Below, piece by piece: positions 28,173-37,473 of a stretch of DNA of 64,000 nucleotides. The stretch is from CAVQAH01 sp963784195. GTDB taxonomy: Bacteria > Acidobacteriota > Vicinamibacteria > Vicinamibacterales > 2-12-FULL-66-21. A model generated the notes under the pieces. It searched no databases. It was not told where the DNA came from and worked only from the letters and a program-made list of their open reading frames with translations. Location: NCBI GenBank assembly GCA_963784195.1, contig CAWARA010000030.1, forward strand, positions 134,588 through 198,587, written 5' to 3'. A program made the translations under genes and the position numbers. The stretch's first letter is position 1. Each line of letters opens with the position of its first letter.

Positions 28173-28846
28173 CGGCGGCCTCCTGCAGTCTGCGGCGCAG
28201 GCCGCGGAGCCGGCGAGGCCGCGGTCTTCTGCGGGACCGGCGGCGTGGACGGCTTCGCCGCTTTCGGATCGGGCGCGGCGTCGGCAGGCTCCACCGCCTC
28301 GGGAACGTAATTGGTGTCGATGATCGCGCGGATCAATCCGCCCTCGACGTCCTCGTCCTGACGTTGCAGGACCTGTTCGAACGCGCCGGTCGCTTCGAGC
28401 TTTTCCATGAACTCGTCGACGTCGACCGTGCGGCGCGAGAGTACCGTCATCGCGAGCTTCGTGCCGTCCTCGTCGACGATCGGGTGCACGGTGGTCAGCA
28501 TCACGTCCGGCGGCAGCGTCTCCTCGATGCGATTGAAGAGCGCCGTCCAGGAAAACGTCCGGCGGTCGATCAACACGTTGGCTTCGCGCGCGGCGTTGAC
28601 GACCAGCTGCAGCTCGTCCGGGTTGATGCCACGGCGGATCCGCGCGGCGTCGCGCGTGAGCCGATCCGCTTCCGCGCGATCGCGATTCACGCTGGTCGAC
28701 AACTCGGTGTTCTGCCGCGACAGCTGCAGCACCTTGAAGACGTTGACGAGCGTGAGCGCGCCGACGATGACCGCCAGCAGCATGAGCAGCAGGTGCACGC
28801 CGCGCTCGTTGTAGAAGGGGCGGGTCGAAAGGTTGGTCCTCAGCAT
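28169..28846 (-). CDS. PilN/GspL-C-terminal-like platform protein
   Basis: 225 residues from ATG 28846, directly after the pilM stop. Starts with the PilN signature MLRTNLSTRPFYNER, which contacts PilM in the cytoplasm, then a membrane helix (LLLMLLAVIVGALTLVNVF), a coiled coil and a periplasmic domain. The C-terminal 45 residues are a Pro/Ala-rich tail (PKAAKPSTPPVPQKTAAS) that is longer than usual. Function: assembly platform of the pilus-like machine. Confidence 0.87.
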   Translation of the reverse strand: MLRTNLSTRPFYNERGVHLLLMLLAVIVGALTLVNVFKVLQLSRQNTELSTSVNRDRAEADRLTRDAARIRRGINPDELQLVVNAAREANVLIDRRTFSWTALFNRIEETLPPDVMLTTVHPIVDEDGTKLAMTVLSRRTVDVDEFMEKLEATGAFEQVLQRQDEDVEGGLIRAIIDTNYVPEAVEPADAAPDPKAAKPSTPPVPQKTAASPAPRPAPQTAGGRR

Positions 28847-28847
28847 G

Positions 28848-29872
28848 TCAGGCCACCCTGCCCGAGGCGCCGCGCACCCGTTCCCGCACGAGCACGCCGA
28901 CACCGGCCGACAGCGCGTCGAGCAGCGCGGGATTGGCGCTGATCCGATCCCGCAGGCTGGCCGCCGTGCGGAAATCGAGCGGCTCCACTTTCACCCGGAC
29001 GCGGTCTTCGATGGCGTGTCGCAGCCGGTCTTCAATGCCGCTTCGCAGTCGCTCAGCCACCTCCGGCCCCTGCGCCGATCCGCCGACGAGCACGACCGCC
29101 GAGAAGCCGCCGCCGCCCAGGCGATCTTCGTGATACATCGCGGTCTGGTGCACCAGATCGATCAGCTCGGATTCGGTGCCCAGTGCCCGGTTCCTGTAAG
29201 ACACGAGATCCGGTCCCCGCACGACGGCGAGCGTCACGTAATCGGAAGCCAGATGCACCAGCAGCCAGTCTCCCGACAACCCCTCGCGCGCGGCGAGCAC
29301 CGCGTTGACAACGTTGAAGGTGGCCAGATCGACGAGGCCGGCGTGCAAGCCAGCCGCCTCGCAGGCGCGCTCGTAGGATTCGACGAGATCGCGACGCGCC
29401 ATCGTGACGACGAACTCGCGGCCGCCCCCGGGCACTTCGGCGCCGCGGATCCAGGCCACCTGGGCGTCCTCGACCTTGAACGGCGCAGCTTTGCGGACCT
29501 GCCACCGAATCAGCTGCTCGAGATCTTGAACCTTCGCCGGAACTTTTTCAAATCGGACCAGCGACACCTTGGCGACCGTATCCGGCAGGACGAGCGCCAT
29601 TCGGCGGGTCCGCGACCCCAGCTTGCTGAGCACAGACTGAATGACGGTGACCAGCCGCCCCTGGTCGAGCACGTTCGGACCGTTGAGGACGGTGTCGATG
29701 ATGCCCGGCGGCAGCGGCTCAACCGCATAGCCGGTGATCTGCGCGCTGCCGCCGCTTTCGCTGACCGCCACCGCGGAGACGCGGTCGCGCGCGATTTCGA
29801 GCGCTGCTGCCGGCGGCGGGCTCGCGAAAAACCCGGCCCGGCCGGCGCGAGACGACGTGGTGGTATCGGCAC

Positions 29873-29876
<4 letters not shown>
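28848..29876 (-). CDS. PilM/GspL-cytoplasmic-like actin-fold protein
   Basis: 342 residues, ASKHA/actin-like fold as in PilM. LPDTVAKVSLVRFEKVP and LVDLATFNVVNAVLA are recognisable blocks, and VVLVGGSAQGPEVAERL is the adenosine-type motif. It binds the PilN N-terminal peptide and couples the ATPase to the platform. Start overlaps the gspE stop by 4 nt (29873-29876). Confidence 0.87.
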
Positions 29877-31642
<1,766 letters not shown>

Positions 31643-31648
31643 CCGGTA

Positions 31649-32863
31649 TTACCTCAGCGTGTTCGACAGGTTGAAGAGCGGCATGTACAACGACAGGAGC
31701 AGCCCGGCGATCACCATGCCCATGATGATCAGCAGGATAGGCTCGATAAGCGTGACGAACCGGCCCAGGTTCGTCTCGATTTCCTCGTCGTAGAAATCCG
31801 CCAGGCTGTGCAGCATTTCCTGCAGCGCGCCGGTCGACTCGCCGACCTCGACCATCTTGACCGCGACGTCCTGGAAGGCACCGCTCTCGGCCATCGACGC
31901 GGCGAGCGCCCGTCCTTCCCTGACCTGCTGCGCCGCGTGCGCCAGCTCGTGTGCGATGTACTGGTTCTTGATCGCCCGCGCGGAGATGTCGATGGCGTTC
32001 ACGAGCGGGATGCCGCCGCCCAGCAACGTGGCCAGTGTCCTCGACGCCTGGGACGTCGCGAACTTCCCGGCAATCGGACCCAGGCCCGGAAGCAGAAGGA
32101 TCCAGCGATCCACACGCTGGCGGTGCAACGGGGTTTTCAGCCACATCCACGCGGCGGCAACCGCCGCCACAATCCCAAACACGATCAAAAAGAGGTACGC
32201 GGTCGCGAACTCCGAGACGGCGACGATGATCCGGGTCGACAGAGGGAGCTCTTCTGACAGCTGGGCATAGAACAAACCGAACTCCGGCACGACCTTGAGC
32301 ACGATGAGCGCGACGACGAAGAGCGAAAGGACGAGCAGGATTGCCGGATACACCAGAGCCGAAATCGTCTTCCGCCTGACGCTCGTCACTACTTTTACGT
32401 AAGCGACGTAGCGGCGGATGACCTGCTCGAGGCTGCCGCTCTTTTCGCCGGCCAGCAGTGATGCCGTGTAGACGCCCGGGAACATGCTGCCGTGGGCCTC
32501 GAACGCCTCCGACAGCGAACTCCCCGCCCGCACGCGATCGTGGACGTCGTCGAGAACCGACTTGAACAGGGGGTTGGCGACCCGCTGGCGCAGGATGTCC
32601 AGCGACTGCACCAGCGGCATGCCGGCTTTCAGCAGCGTCGCCAGCTCCTGGTTGAACACGACGAACTCGCGCGTCGAGACCTTCTTGCGCGTCGGCAGGG
32701 AGAGAGAAAGCCCGCCAAATGCGAGGCGCCCCGCCCGCTGCATCCCCAGGACGTAGAGGCCTTTCTCCTCGAACTCTCGGCGAAGGCGTGCTTCGCTGTC
32801 AGCGGCGTAGACGCCCTCGATGATCTCCCCTCCGGGGGTCCCGAGCCTGCAGTGAAACTCCAT
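31649..32863 (-). CDS. GspF/PilC inner-membrane platform protein
   Basis: 404 residues with two GspF domains (about 70-195 and 270-395) and three membrane helices (around 170-190, 220-245 and 375-398). LLKAGMPLVQSLDIL and LLGGGIPLVNAIDI are the repeat signatures; GEKSGSLEQVI and VGESTGALQEML match the paired GE motifs. First gene of the long minus-strand operon. The 241 bp upstream (32864-33104) hold no gene; I see no convincing promoter there. Confidence 0.95.
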   Translation of the reverse strand: MEFHCRLGTPGGEIIEGVYAADSEARLRREFEEKGLYVLGMQRAGRLAFGGLSLSLPTRKKVSTREFVVFNQELATLLKAGMPLVQSLDILRQRVANPLFKSVLDDVHDRVRAGSSLSEAFEAHGSMFPGVYTASLLAGEKSGSLEQVIRRYVAYVKVVTSVRRKTISALVYPAILLVLSLFVVALIVLKVVPEFGLFYAQLSEELPLSTRIIVAVSEFATAYLFLIVFGIVAAVAAAWMWLKTPLHRQRVDRWILLLPGLGPIAGKFATSQASRTLATLLGGGIPLVNAIDISARAIKNQYIAHELAHAAQQVREGRALAASMAESGAFQDVAVKMVEVGESTGALQEMLHSLADFYDEEIETNLGRFVTLIEPILLIIMGMVIAGLLLSLYMPLFNLSNTLR

Positions 32864-33104
32864 CGGCTGTCAGCGGACGCTATCGTCAGCGCAAATTCTT
32901 GTCGTTGTGTGCATTATCGGCCGATCGACGAGCGGAATATACGGCTGTACTTCCCATGCGAGCCCGGCAGCTCGGCGCAAACCTGGGACACGGGCTTCTG
33001 GATCCCTCTGCGTTAGACAGAGGAACGAGCCCGATGGCTGGGGAATTGAGGACTTTCGTCGTACTTTTGCGGCTTCGCCAGGTCTCAGGCGCGACCGCCA
33101 GTCG

Positions 33105-33764
33105 TCATTTTATACCCGCGAGCGACAGGATCCTCGACACGTAGTTGCGTGTCTCGCGATACGGGGGGATGCCGTTGAACCGTTTCACGGCGCCTTCCCC
33201 GGCGTTATAGGCGGCCAGCGCCATCTCGACGCCGAATCGATCGATCAGGCCCTTGAGATGTTTGATGCCCGCCTCGATGTTGGCCTTGGGGTCGAAGGGG
33301 TTGCGAACCTTGTACTCCCTTGCGGTCGACGGCATCAGCTGCATGAGTCCCATGGCACCCTTACGGGATTTTGCCTTGGGCTCGTAGTTCGACTCGACCT
33401 GAATCAGCGCCCTGACGAGCATCGGATCGACGCCGTGGGTCTGCGAAACGGCCGCAATGATCTCGCCGTATGGGGTGGATTCGAGCAACTCGGCAGCATC
33501 GCCGGGCTGCTGCTGATCGTCCGACTCCGTCGGCGGCTCCGGGTACGGGACCTCGTCAGGCAGGATCTTGTCGACGAAGGTCCGTTCCACCGTGACTTCG
33601 CCGCCGTTGCGGAGCGTGAGGATGATGGAGTCTCCGTCAGTGCGATGACCCTTGACGGAAAGGGTGCGGCCGGAGCCAAGAACGATGATTTCGGCCGAAG
33701 CCGGTTTAACACAAACGGGGGCGAGCGTCCCCGCGAGAACGCAGATACAGACCGGTAGCTTCAT
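33105..33764 (-). CDS. Periplasmic lytic transglycosylase (SLT, GH23)
   Basis: 219 residues with a signal peptide (ICVLAGTLAPVCVKPASA). The catalytic domain covers about residues 100-219: ALIQVESNYEPKAKSRKGAMG with catalytic Glu in QVESNY, GLMQLMPSTA, and AYNAGEGAV. An N-terminal beta region (residues 28-70) resembles small DUF4124-like domains. It cuts the wall, perhaps to make room for the adjacent secretion machine. No membrane anchor is seen. Confidence 0.92.
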   Translation of the reverse strand: MKLPVCICVLAGTLAPVCVKPASAEIIVLGSGRTLSVKGHRTDGDSIILTLRNGGEVTVERTFVDKILPDEVPYPEPPTESDDQQQPGDAAELLESTPYGEIIAAVSQTHGVDPMLVRALIQVESNYEPKAKSRKGAMGLMQLMPSTAREYKVRNPFDPKANIEAGIKHLKGLIDRFGVEMALAAYNAGEGAVKRFNGIPPYRETRNYVSRILSLAGIK

Positions 33765-33869
33765 GCAGAAGGCAATATCCTACCATCAGCTGCGGGCTCC
33801 CGTCCAGATTCAATACAGTTGAGCTTGACGAAGCGGGTACACATACCGGGGAGAGAGTATGGGGGTAGT

Positions 33870-33965
33870 CAACTCCCAATTTCCAACCTCCAATTCCCAA
33901 ACGATCGTTCTTGGAAGTTGGGCGTTGGGAGTTGGATGTTGGGCGTTGGGAGTTCGGAGTTCTCT
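33870..33965. repeat. Inverted pair of degenerate 7-bp arrays (TTGGGAG family)
   Basis: Left arm 33870-33900 holds CAACTCC/CAATTCC units; after a short ACGATCGT centre the right arm 33909-33957 holds seven TTGGGAG/TTGGGCG units. The arms can pair over about 30 bp. It ends against the stop codon of the lipoprotein gene. A half copy is at 9250-9276. Confidence 0.85.
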
Positions 33966-33966
33966 C

Positions 33967-34851
33967 CTAACTACCCGCGACAGATCGTGGCTCGAGGAAC
34001 GCGTGAAAGACCCGGATGCCGAGCTCGCGGGGATCGGTGCCGCCTGGCTGGAACGTCCGATCGACCTCCAGCGTGAGCTCTGCGACTTCCCCGGCTCCGA
34101 GCTGCGCGGCGCTGATGGGGATAGTCACGAGCTTCGTGTCCTTTGAATCGGCGGCGAACGACCCGACCGTCTGGTCGCCGACCTTGACGGTCACCTGCTG
34201 CGGCGGGTTGAACTGGTCGCTTCTGGCGTCGTACTCCAGATAGAAGGTGGAATCCTTCTTCGGATTGCGGAACGAGATGGTCGCCGTCTTCCTGCTCCAC
34301 TGCCACTCCATGGTCGGATCCTGCGACGAGACCTCGGCGGGGTGCCAGCCCTCCTTGTATATAAGGAAGATGTTTTCGGACTGCGGCAGGATCTGGAGCT
34401 GCCCGACGAGATACTCGCGCCGCGAGACTTCGTTGCCCGACAGGGTCAGGCGCTCGCCGCTCGACGGCATGTAAAGCCCGATCCGGATCTGCGACGGTCC
34501 GATGTACGGGTAGTTCGGCACGAAGACGGTGCGCGTGTACTCGACCTTTTGATTCGGCTGCCAGGCCGATGTCTTGATTGGCGGTTGATGGTCGTCGCCC
34601 CAGAGCCGTTCACCTTCCTGATCGAGCACGTGGAGGAACACCCAGTAGTCCCCTGCGATCTTCTGGTCGAGCACGTCGAACCGGTAGGTAATCGCCAGGG
34701 GGCTGCCAATGGCCGCACGATCCCGGTTGAACGTGACCGAGGGTTTGGCTACGGCCGGTTTGTCGGTGCTTTCACGGTTGCAGGCAGACGCGGCAAGAGC
34801 CACAACGACTAGAAAAGAACCGACGAGGCAGGTAGGACGATGTTTCATCAT
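33967..34851 (-). CDS. Putative lipoprotein, family not recognised
   Basis: About 294 residues from ATG 34851 (a TTG two codons earlier is possible). Signal peptide with lipobox VVALAASAC. The body is predicted beta-rich, with repeated Tyr/Trp and a segment FLHVLDQEGERLWGDDHQPP that resembles Ig-like or carbohydrate-binding modules used in family annotations of acidobacterial exported proteins. I do not recognise a catalytic motif. Neighbours give no clear role. Confidence 0.7.
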   Translation of the reverse strand: MMKHRPTCLVGSFLVVVALAASACNRESTDKPAVAKPSVTFNRDRAAIGSPLAITYRFDVLDQKIAGDYWVFLHVLDQEGERLWGDDHQPPIKTSAWQPNQKVEYTRTVFVPNYPYIGPSQIRIGLYMPSSGERLTLSGNEVSRREYLVGQLQILPQSENIFLIYKEGWHPAEVSSQDPTMEWQWSRKTATISFRNPKKDSTFYLEYDARSDQFNPPQQVTVKVGDQTVGSFAADSKDTKLVTIPISAAQLGAGEVAELTLEVDRTFQPGGTDPRELGIRVFHAFLEPRSVAGS

Positions 34852-34887
34852 GTTCAAGCTAGCAAGGAGCGCTTAGCGAATGGGCCC

Positions 34888-34918
34888 ATCCGCCGTTCGC
34901 CGAAGGCGAACGGCGGAT
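34888..34918. repeat. Perfect 14-bp inverted repeat
   Basis: ATCCGCCGTTCGCC (34888-34901) and GGCGAACGGCGGAT (34905-34918) flank a GAA loop. It lies upstream of both the lipoprotein and the microcompartment genes, in a 265-bp divergent gap. Confidence 0.85.
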
Positions 34919-35050
34919 CGTACTGCAGTTGTTCGAGGTAGGGCAATATGTTAGCGTTGTCGCCGCTTACTGACGCCGGGCCGCTTGCCGCGCCGTAGCC
35001 TCGGCGAAGGCAGGCGCTGAGCCCGTCGATCGCTAGCCCCGTCGGAGCGT

Positions 35051-35076
35051 TCCGCCTTCGCTTAAGCTATGGCGGA
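35051..35076. repeat. REP-like imperfect palindrome
   Basis: TCCGCCTTCGCTT and AAGCTATGGCGGA form a stem with two mismatches. It lies 47 bp before the BMC shell gene; a related fragment (CCTCGGCGAAGGCAGGCG) is at about 34998-35015. Such elements recur in soil-bacterial genomes (inference). Confidence 0.6.
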
Positions 35077-35122
35077 CAAGTTGGCGCAGGCGGGCTGAAA
35101 CTCGCAATCAGGATCCTAATAA

Positions 35123-35416
35123 ATGTCCGAAGCGCTCGGGATGGTCGAGACGAAGGGGCTTATCGGCTCCATCGAGGCGGCCGACGCGATGGTCAAGGCA
35201 GCGAACGTGCTGCTGGTAGGCAAAGAGTACATCGGCGCCGGTTACGTGACTGTGATGGTCCGTGGCGACGTCGGCGCGGTCAAAGCCGCCACCGATGCCG
35301 GAGCGGCCGCGGCTCGCCGCGTCGGCGAGTTGGTATCCGTCCATGTCATTCCACGGCCTCACAGCGAGGTCGAAAAGATCCTGCCGAAGGGCAAGGACGC
35401 CAAACCGTCCTCGTAA
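35123..35416 (+). CDS. Bacterial microcompartment hexameric shell protein (BMC-H)
   Basis: 97 residues, one BMC domain like PduA, EutM and CsoS1. ALGMVETKGLIGSIEAADAM and VRGDVGAVKAATDAGAAAA are the family signatures; VHVIPRPHSEVEKILP ends it. The pore loop reads YIGAG where PduA-like proteins have KIGSG, so the central pore is lined by Ala and an aromatic residue lies nearby. It sits 20 bp before an acylating aldehyde dehydrogenase. No pentameric (BMC-P) or trimeric shell gene and no cobalamin or glycyl-radical enzyme is in the window. Confidence 0.95.
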   Translation: MSEALGMVETKGLIGSIEAADAMVKAANVLLVGKEYIGAGYVTVMVRGDVGAVKAATDAGAAAARRVGELVSVHVIPRPHSEVEKILPKGKDAKPSS

Positions 35417-35435
35417 GCGCTTCGCCCGCTGACTC

Positions 35436-37190
35436 ATGGCGCAGGCAGCCGCACAATCCGATCGCGATCTGACGTCCATTCACGAGGCGAGAACGCTGGT
35501 GCGCCGCGCGAAGGCTGCCGCCGACGCGCTCGCCGAGCTGAGCCAGGAACGGATCGACGCGATCATCGACGCGATGGCGGCCGCAGTCACGCCGCAGGCC
35601 GAGGCCCTCGCCAGGCTCGCCCACGAAGAAACCGGATACGGCGTCGCCGCCGACAAGGTCCAGAAGAACCTCTTCGCGTCGGAAAAGGTGTACCGCTTCA
35701 TCCGGCCGATGAAAACGGTCGGTGTGATTCAGCGACTCGACGATCGCAAGGTAATCGAAATCGCGGAACCCTTCGGCGTCGTGGCGGCCATCGTCCCGTC
35801 GACGAATCCCACATCCACGGCGATTTACAAGATCCTCATCTCGCTCAAAGCGCGTTGCCCGATTGTCATCTCCCCGCATCCGGCCGCGGTTCGATGCATC
35901 TCGCGGGTGGCGGAGATCATGTGGGAGGGTGCCCGCCAGGCCGGCGCGCCCGATGGATCGATCGGCTGGATGAGCACCGTGACCCTCGAAGGCACGCAGG
36001 AGCTGATGAAGGCGCGCGAGACGGCGGTGATTCTCGCGACCGGTGGCATGGGTCTCGTTCGCGCGGCGTATAGCGCTGGAAAGCCAGCCTACGGAGTGGG
36101 ACCTGGCAACGCGCCAGCCTACATCGAGCGCTCCGCCGATCTCGCGAAAGCGGTGCGCGACATCGTCACGGGCAAGACCTTTGATAACGGCGTCCTCTGT
36201 TCGTCTGAGAACTCGGTGGTGGTCGATGCGCCGGTGCTCGACGAGGTGAAGCGCCTGTTCGCCGCCAACGGGGCGCACTTCATGTCCGCCTCTGAAATAG
36301 ATGTCGTCGGCAAAGCGCTCGTCAGCCCACAGCGCCTGCCAAATCCGGCGCTGGTCGGGCGGCCGGCAACTTACATTGCAAAGCAGGCGGGCATCACCGT
36401 TCCCCCATCAACTCGTCTCCTCATTGCCGAGTTGGCTGGCGTAGGTCGTGACTTCCCGCTTTCAATCGAAAAGCTGTGTCCTGTTCTCTCGTTTTACGTG
36501 GTGAGCGACTGGCGTGAAGGTTGCGAGCGGTGCAAGCAAATCCTGCGGTATGGCGGCATGGGACACACCATGTCGATCCATTCCAGGAACGACGAGGTGA
36601 TCCTGCAGTTCGGACTGAAGAAGCCGGCGTATCGGATTGTCGTGAATACGCCAACCACGCATGGTTCGATCGGACTGACAACCGGGCTCGACCCGGCGAT
36701 GACCCTGGGGTGCGGCGGGTTCGGCGGAAACATCACCTCCGACAACATCTCGCCGCGTCACCTGCTGAACATCAAGAGGCTCGCGTACGAAGTGACTCCA
36801 GCGGTTGTCAGTCAGCCGACAGCTAACCCGACTGCCCGCGAGCTTCCCAAAGCCCCTGCCCCGCCGCCAGCTCCTCGTGGCGTGGCAGCGGAACCGCTCG
36901 CCAGACGCATCGACGAGTTTCTGGCATCGAGGGGTTATGCCGCGCCGCCGCCGGCATCGTCGGATCGGCCGCAGCCAGCCGGCGGAAGTCCGGCGCCGGT
37001 CTCCGTCCAGATGACGCCGCCGGCCGTCGAAAAGCCAGCAGACTTCGTCTGTGAGGAGGACGTCCGGCAAGCTCTCAAAACTGGGAGGAAGATCACGATT
37101 GGGGAACGAACGATCGTGACGCCCGCTGCCCGGGATTTAGGTGAGCAACACCGTCTTTTTGTTCAGGCGGGCTGGCCGATCACCGGGTGA
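35436..37190 (+). CDS. CoA-acylating aldehyde dehydrogenase with long C-terminal extension, microcompartment associated
   Basis: 584 residues. The catalytic part (about 1-450) resembles AdhE N-domain and PduP/EutE: catalytic Cys in TFDNGVLCSSENSVVV, GLTTGLDPAMTLGCGG late. It would oxidise an aldehyde to acyl-CoA inside the shell. The tail (about 465-584) is unusual: a Pro/Ala linker, an amphipathic helix (PLARRIDEFLASRGYA), another Pro-rich linker, and a folded end with VCEEDVRQALKTGRKITIGE then RTIVTPAARDLGEQH, a motif of EutQ/EutT-like microcompartment proteins. The helix is a good candidate encapsulation peptide (inference). Cotranscribed with BMC-H. Confidence 0.9.
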   Translation: MAQAAAQSDRDLTSIHEARTLVRRAKAAADALAELSQERIDAIIDAMAAAVTPQAEALARLAHEETGYGVAADKVQKNLFASEKVYRFIRPMKTVGVIQRLDDRKVIEIAEPFGVVAAIVPSTNPTSTAIYKILISLKARCPIVISPHPAAVRCISRVAEIMWEGARQAGAPDGSIGWMSTVTLEGTQELMKARETAVILATGGMGLVRAAYSAGKPAYGVGPGNAPAYIERSADLAKAVRDIVTGKTFDNGVLCSSENSVVVDAPVLDEVKRLFAANGAHFMSASEIDVVGKALVSPQRLPNPALVGRPATYIAKQAGITVPPSTRLLIAELAGVGRDFPLSIEKLCPVLSFYVVSDWREGCERCKQILRYGGMGHTMSIHSRNDEVILQFGLKKPAYRIVVNTPTTHGSIGLTTGLDPAMTLGCGGFGGNITSDNISPRHLLNIKRLAYEVTPAVVSQPTANPTARELPKAPAPPPAPRGVAAEPLARRIDEFLASRGYAAPPPASSDRPQPAGGSPAPVSVQMTPPAVEKPADFVCEEDVRQALKTGRKITIGERTIVTPAARDLGEQHRLFVQAGWPITG

Positions 37191-37236
37191 CGCCGTGCGC
37201 ACTTTTGTCTGTTAGTGTTGAGCCAGTTGGGTTTAG

Positions 37237-37266
37237 TTGACCTCTAAGCCCGGCAGGTGCTAGAAT
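37237..37266 (+). promoter_or_regulatory. Strong sigma70-like promoter upstream of a structured leader
   Basis: TTGACC (37237-37242), 18-bp spacer, TAGAAT (37261-37266). Transcription would start near 37273, about 200 bp before the MltD-like start. Good match to consensus on both boxes. Confidence 0.6.
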
Positions 37267-37272
37267 ATCCTC

Positions 37273-37410
37273 CCCAGCTGTACTCAGGGAAGAGGCTACG
37301 CTGTCAGGGGTCCGGAAGCCCTTGGCCATCTGAACACGGGAGCCCCCTATGCCAGAGCTTGGAGCCCGCCGCCAAGGCGGGGCTGAGCGAAAGCGAGCTG
37401 GGGGGCGACC
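37273..37410 (+). ncRNA. Putative structured RNA or long 5' leader (6S-like fold possible)
   Basis: Starting just after the promoter at 37237-37266. CCCCAGCT (37272-37279) can pair with AGCTGGGG (37396-37403), and CTCAG (37283-37287) with CTGAG (37383-37387), closing a rod of about 130 nt. Inside, GCCCGCC/GGCGGGG forms a local hairpin on the 3' side, and a long imperfect stem lies on the 5' side. A closing stem, central bubble and 3'-side hairpin recall 6S RNA. The GTCAGGGGTCCGGAAG stretch resembles SRP RNA but does not pair correctly. Could equally be a regulatory leader of the transglycosylase gene. Confidence 0.35.
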
Positions 37411-37473
37411 TCAAAAGGGAGCAGGTTTCGCGGTTTGTTTCGCGTGACCGAAGCCCTGGCGGGAGCGCCCAGA

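Noticed and set aside
37305..37330. SRP (4.5S) RNA from GTCAGGGGTCCGGAAG
   Set aside because: The GGAA tetraloop-like sequence is present, but the flanking bases do not form the symmetric loop and closing stem of domain IV.
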